A stretch of 64,000 bases of DNA from Tupaia tana (taxonomy: Eukaryota; Chordata; Mammalia; Scandentia; Tupaiidae): NCBI GenBank assembly GCA_026018925.1, contig JAKSZU010000003.1, positions 185,597,505 through 185,661,504 on the forward strand, written 5' to 3'. The notes beneath the pieces were generated by a model. That model was not told where the DNA came from. It ran no database searches and was given only the letters and a program-made list of their open reading frames with translations. The translations under genes were made by a program, and so were the position numbers. Positions within the stretch are counted from its first letter, which is position 1. Each line of letters starts with the position of its first letter. Shown here one piece after another: positions 54,720-64,000 of the stretch.

Positions 54720-55937
54720 AGAGGGATCAAACACATTAATAGAGAAAAAGAAAGAATGTAGTATATTCAAAAGTAGACCATTTGTTCAGTCCTACCAGTG
54801 ACTGATTCACCCCTTAGAGTCTTTTTCTCACCCCAACTAAAATTTATGATAAATGTTTTTGGCCCAGAATTTTTATAACTGAAGTTTTGAAAACTTTTTT
54901 TTCTTTCAGATATTACCAAAAAGAAAGGTAAGCAGGCTCCATTTGCCCCTAGCAGGGGCTAAGGCTGATAGGTGGGAGGCGCTCTCAAATCAACCTGGAA
55001 AGTCATATCTGCACAATGTCAGGATTATCAAAATTGCCATGACAATGACTCAAGGGCCCTTCAGCAGATAAACCCTGCAAACACTCAGCTGATCTCAGCC
55101 AGACCCAACTGCATGTCCTTGAGGTTTGTGTGCTATTAAAAAAAAAAAAAAAAAGTATGGAGAAGAAGGAGAGAATATGTGAAGCAAGGAAAGATACCAG
55201 CTGAAGCTGCACAACCTTGGAATGATACTCAGCTCAAATATGAAGAGAGTGCACTTGACATCCTGACTTTATCGTCCTTTAAAAATGTTGAGGTCGAGCT
55301 ACAAGCCAAACTGAAAGTGTCTCAATGTCTTAGACCTTTTCTCCACATTTGAACTGAGGAGGGTAGACCTGTAAGAAGGTAAGTTATGTATAGTTTAATT
55401 CCCCAGAGGTTCTTATTTAGACCCTTTATCAAGAGCTTCACCTCTACCAAACTGTACTGTCATTACATTTAGTCTACAAAGTACTGGCTTTTACTTTCTT
55501 TACCTTTGAACCCTGATTCAAATTAAAGATTCTTTTCCCTCACTGTACAGATAGACACACTAAGGCCCAGAAAATAGAGACTAGGTAGTCATTAGTCATA
55601 GTGTAAATGAAATGCCTTCGTCAAAAGATAGTTGAACTATTGATAGATGAACTCTAATTCTGTTTCCATACAGAGCTATACAATTCTTAGACCCTCAAAT
55701 GAACCAAGCCATTTAGAGACAAAGTCTGGACAAGAAACCAGGTCTCTCCTCTCTGTCCAGAAACCACTGGAGGATGAATCCCAGTTAATATTTGGTAGTA
55801 AGCCCATTGACAATTTGGATTTCCATCTCACATCTAAAACATCTGTTGAGTACAACATAAACATTATTGGCAAGATTTTCTTAGGAGGGGAGAGGATAAA
55901 ATGAGAAGTGAAAGAGGAATAGATTAAGAGACAATAC
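54720..55937. other. Single-copy DNA
   Basis: No repeat is identified except an A-run at 55,139-55,154. A frame of 85 codons at 55,647-55,904 has no known motif. Confidence 0.3.
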
Positions 55938-55952
55938 AAAACTCCCTTTCTG

Positions 55953-56144
55953 GGACCAGCAGGTGGTATGGTAGTTAAGATGCTGGACTCTCCCACATGG
56001 CCGACCGTGGTTCGAGTACCAGACCTGGTGGCTTGCTTTCTCACTTTCCCTCTCTCTCTCTCTCTCTCTGTATCTCTCTCTGGTCAAATTAAAAGAAATG
56101 AATGAATAAATAAAATTAAATAAATAAATTATTATCTTTTAAAA
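55953..56144 (+). mobile_element. tRNA-derived SINE, short type B
   Basis: GTTCGAGTACC B box, TTTCTCACTTTCCCTC and (TC)n, CTCTGGTCAAATT, (AAAT)n tail. Target duplication AAAACTCCCTTTCTG at 55,938-55,952 and 56,145-56,159. Confidence 0.95.
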
Positions 56145-56203
56145 AAAACTCCCTTTCTGCAGCTGATATTTTCCTTAAACACTGAAAATGCAATCACATT
56201 CTG

Positions 56204-56473
56204 GGGACCAGCAGTTAGCGTAATGGCTATGTCGCTGGACTCCCACATAGTCGACCGCGGTTCGAGTCCCGGACCCGGTGGCTTAAACTCACGCCGGGCG
56301 CGTGTGCGTGCGTGCCCAAGATCTCGAGAGGAGAATGGAGGAGAAGGGATTGCGGCGTGGCCATCCCCCCTGGGGGGTGATTTCCTGCTTTCTGTCTCTC
56401 TGTCTCTCTCTGTCTGTCTGGCGAGCACACGCGCCCTATAGCAAAAACCTCTCCAAAAAAAAAAAAAAAAAAA
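56204..56473 (+). mobile_element. tRNA-derived SINE, type A1, reference copy
   Basis: Closest to the consensus, CpGs retained (GCCGGGCGCGTGTGCGTGCG). Exact 16-base duplication ATGCAATCACATTCTG at 56,188-56,203 and 56,475-56,490. Length 270 with an A-tail of about 21. Probably recent. Confidence 0.97.
56216..56269 (+). promoter_or_regulatory. Internal RNA polymerase III promoter of the SINE
   Basis: A box TAGCGTAATGGC at 56,216-56,227 and B box GGTTCGAGTCC at 56,259-56,269, spaced as in tRNA genes. Both fit the type 2 promoter consensus. The A2 subfamily has GGTTCGCGTCC here instead. Confidence 0.8.
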
Positions 56474-56901
56474 AATGCAATCACATTCTGCAAACCAAAA
56501 TCTGTTTTTAAATAAGTTCAACTACCCTGTTAATGAATTTTACTGTGAACTCTTAGAAAGAGAATAATATGCTTTTGAGTAAAGTGAATGACCACTCCTT
56601 AATGTGTTAATGTAGGACATTCAGATGTTTGTGTTTGGCTTTAATTACAGATGTATCTACATTCTCCTAGTCATTTTACTGAAAAATTAAGACAATAAAA
56701 TCAAGCTCCAGAAGGGCATTATGTCTTTTCCAATACTCTCACTCCACACTATCATGATTTAAATCCCTTCCTTACTCACCCTGTCTCATAGCCTGGGTCT
56801 TTAAGATCTTCACCTGATCTCTTTACCTCGCCTATATCAGAGCCAAGAGTTCTGAGTTGAACATAATTTGAAATTTTTTTTCTTTTTAAGAAAGGTTTTC
56901 A

Positions 56902-57171
56902 GGGACCAGCAGTTAGCGTAATGGCTATGTCGCTGGACTCCCATGTAGTCGATCGCAGTTTGCGTCCCGGACCCGGTGGCTTAAACTCACACAGGGCGCG
57001 TGTGCATGCGTGCCCAAGATCCTGAGAGGAGAATGGAGGAGAAGGGATTGCGGCGTGGCCATCCCCTCTGGGGGGTGATTTCTCGCTTTCTGTCTCTGTC
57101 TCTCTGTCTCTCTCTGTCTGTCTGGCGAGCGCACGTGCCCTATAGCAAAAATCTCTAAAAAAAAAAAAAAA
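56902..57171 (+). mobile_element. tRNA-derived SINE, type A1/A2 intermediate
   Basis: B box GTTTGCGTCCC as in A2 but TTAAACTCAC as in A1. Exact target duplication AAAGGTTTTCA at 56,891-56,901 and 57,172-57,182. Confidence 0.95.
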
Positions 57172-57472
57172 AAAGGTTTTCAAACAACCTTGTGCTGGAT
57201 ACTGGCATGGAGACACAGGCCCATATCTCTGACACACAAAGGCACTCTGAGTCCCCTAATCATTAGTCATTATATGTAAATTTTAAAAATAATAATGATA
57301 AACATAATAAAATAAACAAACAAAAGAAGAAAGTGGTAGCTCTAAAGTTATTGTCAGACTCAATGCTTACTTTTTATAAGGATTTAACTTCCTTCTAGAT
57401 ATTCCTTCTTGAATCTTTTCTCTCCAAGGAGGCTGCCTATTCTTAGAAAACCAAAACAGGCCCATGTAAGCT

Positions 57473-57743
57473 TTTGGTTTCTTTTTTTGGGGGGAGAGGT
57501 TTTTGCTATAGGGTGTGTGCGCTCGCCAGACAGACAAGAGAGAGACAGAGAGACAGAAAACGAGAAATCACCCCCCAGCGGGGATGCCACACTGCAATCC
57601 CTTCTCCTCCATTCTCCTCTCAGGATCTTGGGCACGCACGCACATGCGACCGGCATGAGTCTCAAGCCAGTGGGTCCAGGACGCGAACCGCGGTCAACTA
57701 CATGGTAGTCCAGCGACATAGCCATTATGCTAACTGCTGGTCC
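57473..57743 (-). mobile_element. tRNA-derived SINE, type A, minus
   Basis: Target duplication CAGGCCCATGTAAG at 57,457-57,470 and 57,744-57,757. The B box is of A2 type (GACGCGAACC in reverse). Confidence 0.95.
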
Positions 57744-57914
57744 CAGGCCCATGTAAGTTTTTTGCTTTACCCACAGAGTCTTGCTAATATTAGGAATACA
57801 GTTGGCACTCAGTAAACTCATTATTATATAGACAAGAATTTCATGAAGTACTTATAGCAATTATAAATCTCTCTACAAACTGAAGCATACCAAAGTATAT
57901 ATATATCAGCTTAT

Positions 57915-58176
57915 TTTATTAGATCAAATTAATTTCTGTTTTGAGTTCTTAACCTCTACACTTACAAGAAACTCAGTCTCAGGCATTATTGGGTCTCCTT
58001 TCTTCCCATGGTCTCCCCAGAGTACAGGAGGCTTTCACGGTGCTCAGAAAATCAGTGTTAGGATCTCTATCCTCTCCACCATGCTCATTGCTGGCATCCT
58101 CACTGTCCCAGCCCATGGTGAACATTTGAAGTCCAGTGTCTCTCTGCTAAAAGAAAATGACAGCCCAGTAAACTAA
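57915..58176. other. Exon-like locus with splice signals on both strands
   Basis: Minus strand: TTTTCTTTTAG acceptor at 58,147, then 55 open codons (QRDTGLQMFTMGWDSEDASNEHG...) to TGA at 57,981-57,979, and AATAAA at 57,920-57,915, the layout of a last exon. Plus strand: CTTTCTTCCCATGGTCTCCCCAG acceptor ending at 58,020, then 51 open codons (…ISILSTMLIAGILTVPAHGEH…) to TAA at 58,174, with GTAAAC as possible donor. Neither peptide is recognised and at most one strand can be meaningful. Confidence 0.25.
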
Positions 58177-58179
58177 GGT

Positions 58180-59557
58180 CTATCTCCCTAATTAATTATT
58201 CAATATCTCTTGGAAATCTTGACACTACTTTAGTCAAGAAATTTTCACAATGCTGAGCCAAGATCCTTGCCAGACTCCTCCCCTGCCTGCTCCCCAATCC
58301 TAGTGTCTCAGAGTTTGAGGAAAATCACCCTCCCTCTCCTCTTGTTCTCAATGGCATTCATCAGAGTTTTTCCAGGGAAATCACCAAGGCCTTTTAGGGC
58401 AGTCTCTCACATGGGCCATAATTAGGAATCAATCCATTTGCTAAAAGGGAGAGAGAGCAATCCTTTCCACTTTGGGGCAATGGAGCAAAGAACAGAAAAG
58501 ATCACACATGGAAAGAAAATTAAAGAGGTTTTGTGTAACTATTGGGTTCTTTGGTTGTAAGAATTGAGACTGACTCTGAAAAATATAGACAAATAATAAT
58601 ATTTTTGGGGAGAACAGAACATTGGGTAATGTCCTAGAACTAAACGAAGATAGCTGAACATCGAGTCCTCAAAAAGTACAGGAAATAAGCAATTTCAAGA
58701 ATTTCAGTGAAAATCTCACAGAAGAGAAGAGAGTGACTCATCTCTGGATGCCTCTGTCTATAAGTCAATCCACTAAAATCTCAGCTCCAAAGGAAAAAAT
58801 CACATAGGTCTAACCCAAGTAATGCCAAGTAATGTGCTCACCGTTTCTTGGTTAGGGGAGTTTAAGGTCAAGGAGCACTTAGATAGGTTAACTCAACACA
58901 TTAATGAGGAGATAAAGAGCTGCCCCCCCAACAAAAAAAAAAACAAAAAGTAAAAAGAAAATTTGTTACCAAACGATGAGGATACCAAGTAGACAAAATG
59001 ACTAATATCCATCACAGAAAACATCTTTTCCAGGTAATAAGTTGATATTTGATACTTAAAATGAATTTAAAACATCTGCAAATGAAAAAAAAAAAAACAA
59101 ATAAATAAGTAAATGGTACAAGCATTAATATAAGGAGATAGCCAAACCCAGAACAGACTGTATGAGAAGAGAAAACAACAGGCCACATTCTATAGGATCA
59201 GATAACTAAAGAAGAAAACTGCAGAATGAAACAGAAAGAGAACTGTTTCCTTTGGGATAAAGATTGCATCAGTTATCCTGAAAAGAAGTACTTGAGATTT
59301 ATTCAGGAATCTACTCCAAAACCATATGTCTTTGCTGCAGAGAAGTAAGTCTAGGCTAACTGTGTAATAAAATGCACATAATTTTCATAATAATGTATGA
59401 GTTCAATGATTGACTCATTTTATTATGCTCTTTACAAAGTCCCTGGTTAAAGAATACATCCCATTATATTAATATTGATACCTTGACTGAATATCCTTCC
59501 TGGAAAGATTCTGACCTACAAAGTAGACAAAATCAGGTAGACAATGTCTCTTAGACA

Positions 59558-59615
<58 letters not shown>

Positions 59616-60015
59616 TTACCACGTGTAGATAAAGACTGAAATACAGAATTTTAAAAACAAGATAGCTCTTGCCAAAGCAGCATTTCCCAAACTGGTATTC
59701 CACAAATTAGTTGTTTGATGGGGGAAAAAGAGAATTGAGTTCATGAATTAACGAGAACAGAGAGACCAGAGTCCAGAACAACTATACTAGGAGATCTCTT
59801 GAGGTAAGCTTATCAGACAGATAGATATTGAGGACCATGAGAAGAAAAGTGACTGTGAAAACAAAACAAAGTTTAAAAGAAAAAAAAAAAAAAAGGAGCA
59901 GCAAAGTGAGGCATCCTATCAGAAAGTAAGATCATCAAAGAAGTGTCTAATAGTCATCCAAGAACCTAGAAGTCATAAAACTTTTCTTAACCATAGCTTA
60001 TCTTTCATTTTCGAG
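58180..60015. other. Single-copy DNA
   Basis: No gene or named repeat is seen, apart from (TC)n at 59,564-59,616 and short A-tracts near 58,928, 59,084 and 59,879. Confidence 0.35.
59564..59616 (+). repeat. (TC)n microsatellite
   Basis: About 24 TC units with one TTTC interruption. Confidence 0.95.
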
Positions 60016-60019
60016 AATA

Positions 60020-60420
60020 AGTAGTTCACCAATGACAAGGATAAATCCCAAAATAATTACGATGAGTGAAAGAAGCCAAACGAAAAAAGTACATGCTGTA
60101 TGATTCCATTTACATAAAATTCTAGACTATGTAATCTGTAGTGATAGAAGTGATAGGGAGCTGGCAGGGTAATCAGGGAAGGGCTGAATTACAAAAGGGC
60201 CAAAGGAACCTTTTAAGAGTGATAGTTCATTTTCATGCTTATCGTGATGTTTTCACATGTGGGGATGTCAAAACTCATCAAATTGTACAGTTTAAATATG
60301 TACATGTTACTAAAAAGTCACATTTTACCTACATGAACATGTAAAATTAGAATGTTAACTTTTATAAATACGTACATGATATTATGTATCAATTATACCT
60401 TTATATCTGATGAAGCTGTT
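60020..60420 (+). mobile_element. Old L1 3' UTR (L1M type)
   Basis: 'gatgagtgaaagaagccaaacg', 'tacatgctgtatgattccatttacataaaattctaga' and 'gatgttttcacatgtggggatgtcaaaactcatcaaattgtac' are typical landmarks in sense. Confidence 0.85.
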
Positions 60421-60461
60421 TATCCCCCCAAAATGAAGATAATTATTTTTTAATCTATAGC

Positions 60462-60650
60462 AGTTTCTCAACCTCAGCACTATGGACATATTAGGCTAGC
60501 TCATTCTTTGTGGTGGGGCTGTCCTGTACATTGAAGGCTGTTTGGCAGGACCCCAACTGCATGCCAGTGGCACCAACCCACCAGTAGTGACAGCCAAAGA
60601 TGACTCTAGATTGCCAAATGTCCCTGACCAGGAAAAAAAGAATGGAACAC
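60462..60650 (-). mobile_element. MER5A hAT-Charlie MITE
   Basis: 'cagtttctcaacctcagcactatggacat', 'gtggggctgtcctgtacattg', 'agtgacagccaaagatg' and 'ttgccaaatgtccctg' follow antisense MER5A closely. Confidence 0.88.
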
Positions 60651-60878
60651 CTGTAGTTGCAAACTATGCATCACAGGAATTTAGCAGGTTTACAAACGTT
60701 TAAGGAGAGAGGAACCTTGAGACCACATAGACTGGGAAACCCATTCAAACCTAACAATCATTGCTGTGAACTGGACAGAGCCGTGAGCTAGGTGAGAGGA
60801 GGACAACGGGAGGGTCTTGAGGCTCCTGAGGGCAATACCACGAAGTGCCAAAGTCAGTGCAACAGGAGATTAAACAAT

Positions 60879-60916
<38 letters not shown>

Positions 60917-60945
60917 GATTCACAGGTGAAATGTTATTACATAAT
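60651..60945. other. Single-copy DNA with a long A-run
   Basis: A-run of about 34 at 60,880-60,914 lacks a recognisable retrocopy in front. Confidence 0.4.
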
Positions 60946-60949
60946 ACCT

Positions 60950-61076
60950 TGAATTTGACCAGAGAAAGACATAGTGAGAGGGAGAGACAGACAGCAAGCT
61001 ACCAGGTTCAGGACTCAGACCACAGTCAGCCATGTGGGAGTCCAGCACCCTTAACCACCACACCACCTGCTGGCCC
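60950..61076 (-). mobile_element. tRNA-derived SINE, short type B, without tail
   Basis: Read on minus: GGGCCAGCAGGTGGTGTGGTGG, B box GGTCTGAGTCC, ending at CTCTGGTCAAATT with no A-tail, so the 3' end is cut. Confidence 0.85.
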
Positions 61077-61225
61077 CTCAAATTGTCATTTTAGATTACT
61101 GCATATTCCTTTAAGTGAATCTTTAAATGAATCTTTAAATTGCTATAATGTTGCTATTATCCAGGTGATTACAAATTTGTCATATAGATACTGCTATAAT
61201 GAACATCATTTTGATGGCTTTTTTT

Positions 61226-61470
61226 AAAAGATTTTTGCTATAAGACATGTGTGCTTGCCAGAGAAACAGAGAGACAGAGAGACAGAAAGTGAGAAATCAC
61301 TCCCCAGGTGGGATGACCACCCACAATCCCTTCTCCTCCATTACCCTCTCGGGACTTTGGGCATGCATGCATATGCCTGGTGTGAGTTTTAAGTCGCTGG
61401 GACAGGACGCGAACAGCAGTCAACTATGTGGGAGTCCAGCAACATAACCATTATGCCATCTGCTGGTTCC
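61226..61470 (-). mobile_element. tRNA-derived SINE, type A2
   Basis: Direct repeat TGATGGCTTTTT at 61,212-61,223 and TGATGGCTTTTT at 61,471-61,482. GTTCGCGTCC and TTAAAACTCAC read on minus. Confidence 0.92.
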
Positions 61471-62282
61471 TGATGGCTTTTTATTCTATTCAATTATTTC
61501 CTCAGAAAATTCTCAGTATTAGAATTACTGGATGGAGAGGTATATACAAAAACTAATTCTAGATGAGAATCACCATATTGCTTTCCAAAAGGCTTAAAGT
61601 ATTTTAAATGTAAGAGAGTATTTGTTATTTCTCTACCATTTGGTGTTTCCTTTAAATAACTTTTCTCTTGGCTAATTTAGGAATGAAGTTATACATAGGG
61701 TTTTCTTTAATTTTCATATATTTACTTTCAAAGTAGAATAAACTTGTCCTTTGCTTTGCCTATCATTTTTATTGTTTCTTTTTTATTTAAATTTATTTAT
61801 TTATATTCATTCACTGTACATCATTACAGCATACAAAATGATATTTTCCATCCAGAATACACTGTATATTGGCTCAATCAAGCACATCAACATATGTGTT
61901 ATCATCAACAAATAATTTTCCATTTATTGTTTCCTGTATATTTTGCTTTATTTCCCCATTCTTGATTCCCTGTCTCTCACCCTCTGCCATCTCCCACCCT
62001 CCTCCCACACTGTCTCTGGTATCTATGGTTGCTTTCTATGCTTTCCCCTCTACCCCACATTTTATTGATTCACTAAAGATCTTAATTAATCTAAATATTT
62101 TGAATAGCAAGTGCAGCTGATATATACATATCCATGAACACAAGTCTGACTTAAGGCACAAACCTCAGTGAGTAGAATGAACATACTATAAAGTAGCACC
62201 TAGCTGGGGCTATATATTTTACTACAATCATCAAATAGGTATTTTTAATGCTTTTTTTTCAGTTTCAAGAAAAACAGTTTTA

Positions 62283-62533
62283 GGGGACCAGCAGTTAGCG
62301 TAATGGCTGTGTCGCTGGACTCCCACATAGTCAACCGCGCTTCACGTCCCAGACCCGGTGGCTTAAAACTCACACCAGGCGCGTGTGCGTGCGTGCCCAA
62401 GATCCCAAGAGGAGAATGGAGAAGGGATTGTGGCGTGGCCATCCCCCCGGGGGGTGATTTCTCACTTTCTGTCTCTGTCTGTCTGGCGAGTGCACACGCC
62501 CTATAGCAAAAACCTCTCCAAAAAAAAAAAAAT
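62283..62533 (+). mobile_element. tRNA-derived SINE, type A2
   Basis: TTCACGTCCC B box, TTAAAACTCAC junction, 13-A tail. Inserted in the 3' UTR of the HAL1-like element in opposite orientation. No target duplication is evident because repeat DNA follows. Confidence 0.9.
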
Positions 62534-62547
62534 TTCCATTTCTAGTT

Positions 62548-62599
<52 letters not shown>

Positions 62600-62687
62600 C
62601 ATATATACACACACACACACATATATATGTATATATATGAAATATATGAAATATATATACATATATATAAATTTTCCATTTCTAGTT

Positions 62688-62734
<47 letters not shown>

Positions 62735-62756
62735 TTTTTTTATATACGCCTATTTC
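62533..62756. repeat. Duplicated TA/TG microsatellite block
   Basis: TTTCCATTTCTAGTTTATAT starts both at about 62,534 and 62,674, each followed by (TA)n and (TG)n, so a unit of about 140 bases is tandemly repeated. Confidence 0.85.
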
Positions 62757-63251
62757 TGACCCTCTGTTACTGTCCCACCCTCTTCTCACACTATCTCTGG
62801 TGTCTACAGTTTTCTTTCATCCCTTTTCCCCCCTACATTGTATTGATCACACAATTTCTTAAAGAATCTAAATATTTTCAATAGCAAGTTCAGCTAGTAA
62901 TTTCAAGAAAAGCAGTTTTAACTTAAATCAAAGAAATACTAAGGAATTTTACTTAAAACCTGGAAACAGGTTAAGATTCTGTTCAAATGGTAGGTACATG
63001 AACCTATCGACATCTCAAATAGGACACAAATCCTTAAAACTGGACAACAAAGCCTAGAAGAAATTCAGCAATGATTTAGTCAAAAGTCATAAAATTCTAT
63101 TTCATGAGTTCAGTCTCATGTACTTTATCTTCTGTCGTTGTTCAATTTTCCCGATTAAATTCTGGGATATAATATTCAACTCCAGACTTGTCCCTGTGAT
63201 TAAGTTGGCCATTTTCTTAGTTTTTGAACTCTTATTTCTGTGTGTCTAGAT

Positions 63252-64000
63252 TTAATTTTCCTGATATAGCACTCCCTTGAGAACTTCTTGGAGATCTGGT
63301 CTGGTGCTGGTAAATTCTTTCAGGTTTTGTTTATCTGAAAATGTTCTTGTCTTTTCTTCTCACATGAAGGATAATCTTGCGGGGTATGGTATTCTTGGTT
63401 GAAATTGCTTTTCCCTTAACACTTTGAATATATTTTCCCATTCTTTCCTCGCTTGCATTGTTTCTGATGAAAGGTCTGCTGTTATCCTGATGGGATATCC
63501 TTTGTAGGTAACTTGCCATTTCTCTCTTGCCAATCTTAGTATCTTGTCTTTGTCTGTGGTTTTGGTCAATCTGTCTATAACGTGTCTTAGAGAAGATCTT
63601 CTTGGGTTGATTCTAATTGGGGTTCTTTGTATTTCTTCAGACTGGATTTTTGAGTGCCTCTCTAGGTTTGGAAAGTTTTCTTGCAGGATTTCATGGAATA
63701 GATTACCAATGCCCTTATGAGACTCTTCACCTTCTGGGATACCAATTATCCAGATGTTTAGATGTTTGATGGTATTCTAGTATTTCTCGTATATTATTCT
63801 CATTTTTCGGGGCCATTCTCTCAGTCTTCGTGGTGCATTTTTCTAGGCCAGCAATCTTTTCTTCTACATCTAAGATTCTATTTTCTATATGATCTAATCT
63901 GCTTTTAATACATTCAAGGGAGATTTTGACATCCTGTATTATAGCCTTCATCTCTAACAGGTCCATTTGATTCCTTTTTAAAGTGTGTAATTCCTCTTTT
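63252..64000 (-). pseudogene. HAL1-like ORF1p, decayed, 5' end outside the window
   Basis: Minus frames: 63,966-63,727 (coiled coil, MDLLEMKAIIQDVKISLECIKSRLDHIENRILDVEEKIAGLEK), RRM traces near 63,750-63,640, 63,569-63,360 (C-terminal domain, TKTTDKDKILRLAREKWQVTYKGYPIRITADLSSETMQARKEWENIFKVLREK). At least two frameshifts. Confidence 0.85.

Larger units (their letters stand above)
61780..64000 (-). mobile_element. HAL1-like element, runs off the window
   Basis: Read on minus from 64,000: ORF1 to about 63,252, ORF2 start (MANLITGTSLELNI, 63,215-63,160), then directly the non-coding 3' part from about 63,130. 3' UTR sequence occurs twice: 62,940-62,756 and 62,280-61,790, separated by a SINE and microsatellite DNA. 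The 5' UTR lies outside the window. Confidence 0.8.

Noticed and set aside
62385-62884. Frames of 124 and 105 codons with CVCVCV and YIYIYI
   Set aside because: TG/TA microsatellite read-through.
1-64000. CRISPR arrays, operons, bacterial or phage genes
   Set aside because: No regular short repeats with spacers and no compact coding frames; the repeats are those of a mammal.
1-64000. Naming the host order from the SINE
   Set aside because: Colugo was considered, but the dermopteran t-SINE as I remember it consists of tRNA-like units only, while this SINE has a long unrelated body. No other order could be matched from memory.

Overview
The window reads as nuclear DNA of a placental mammal: AT-rich, with no compact gene order, and built from layers of retrotransposons on older mammalian repeats (MIR, LINE-2, MER5A, an hAT-Charlie MITE and L1M-type 3' ends). 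The commonest repeat is a tRNA-derived SINE of about 240-270 bp. It has an A box, a B box, a tRNA-unrelated body ending in a fixed CCCTATAGCAAAAACCTCTCC tail, and an A-tail. I do not recognise it as Alu, B1/B2, CAN, ERE, Bov-tA or VES. The order therefore cannot be named from the sequence alone. No host gene is proven; two loci (about 54.3-54.7 kb and 57.9-58.2 kb, mainly minus strand) have exon-like structure and are listed at low confidence.

Layout. 0-9.5 kb: single-copy DNA with SINEs, LINE-2, MIR pieces and a long-armed inverted-repeat element (8477-9251) that holds a mariner-like MITE. 9.5-15.9 kb: a nearly full-length plus-strand L1 (L1-A) with decayed ORF1 and ORF2, interrupted by SINEs; one of these SINEs contains a processed mRNA 3' end. 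16-22.7 kb: SINEs, LINE-2, an hAT MITE and unique DNA. 22.7-26.75 kb: a fossil MULE (MuDR-type) DNA transposon with a recognisable transposase core and long degenerate terminal inverted repeats, itself hit by several SINEs. 26.8-29.9 kb: a minus-strand L1 derivative that keeps ORF1 but lacks almost all of ORF2 (half-L1, HAL1-like), with tandem units in its 5' region. 30-43.5 kb: SINEs, an old L1 3' end, a plus-strand 3' part of the HAL1-like family, a large LINE-2 remnant and unique DNA. 43.5-50.3 kb: two further plus-strand L1s (L1-B, L1-C) head to tail, each with an internal deletion coinciding with a SINE. 50.3-54.3 kb: older L1 ends and a chimeric retrocopy made of the 5' part of U1 snRNA joined to an LTR-like polyadenylated RNA. 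54.3-61.8 kb: SINEs (including the best-preserved copies), exon-like loci and MER5A. 61.8-64 kb: a second minus-strand HAL1-like element running off the window end.

The pieces work as one system: L1 supplies the reverse transcriptase and endonuclease, while the SINEs, the HAL1-like elements, the mRNA retrocopy and the U1 chimera look like its passengers. Clear target-site duplications, A-tails and insertion at TTTT/AA-type sites show this. The SINE carries such a site itself (TTAAAA at the tRNA/body junction), and two SINEs in this window were hit exactly there.

All identifications rest on reading by eye; no alignment or database search was run. Boundaries of old repeats are approximate.
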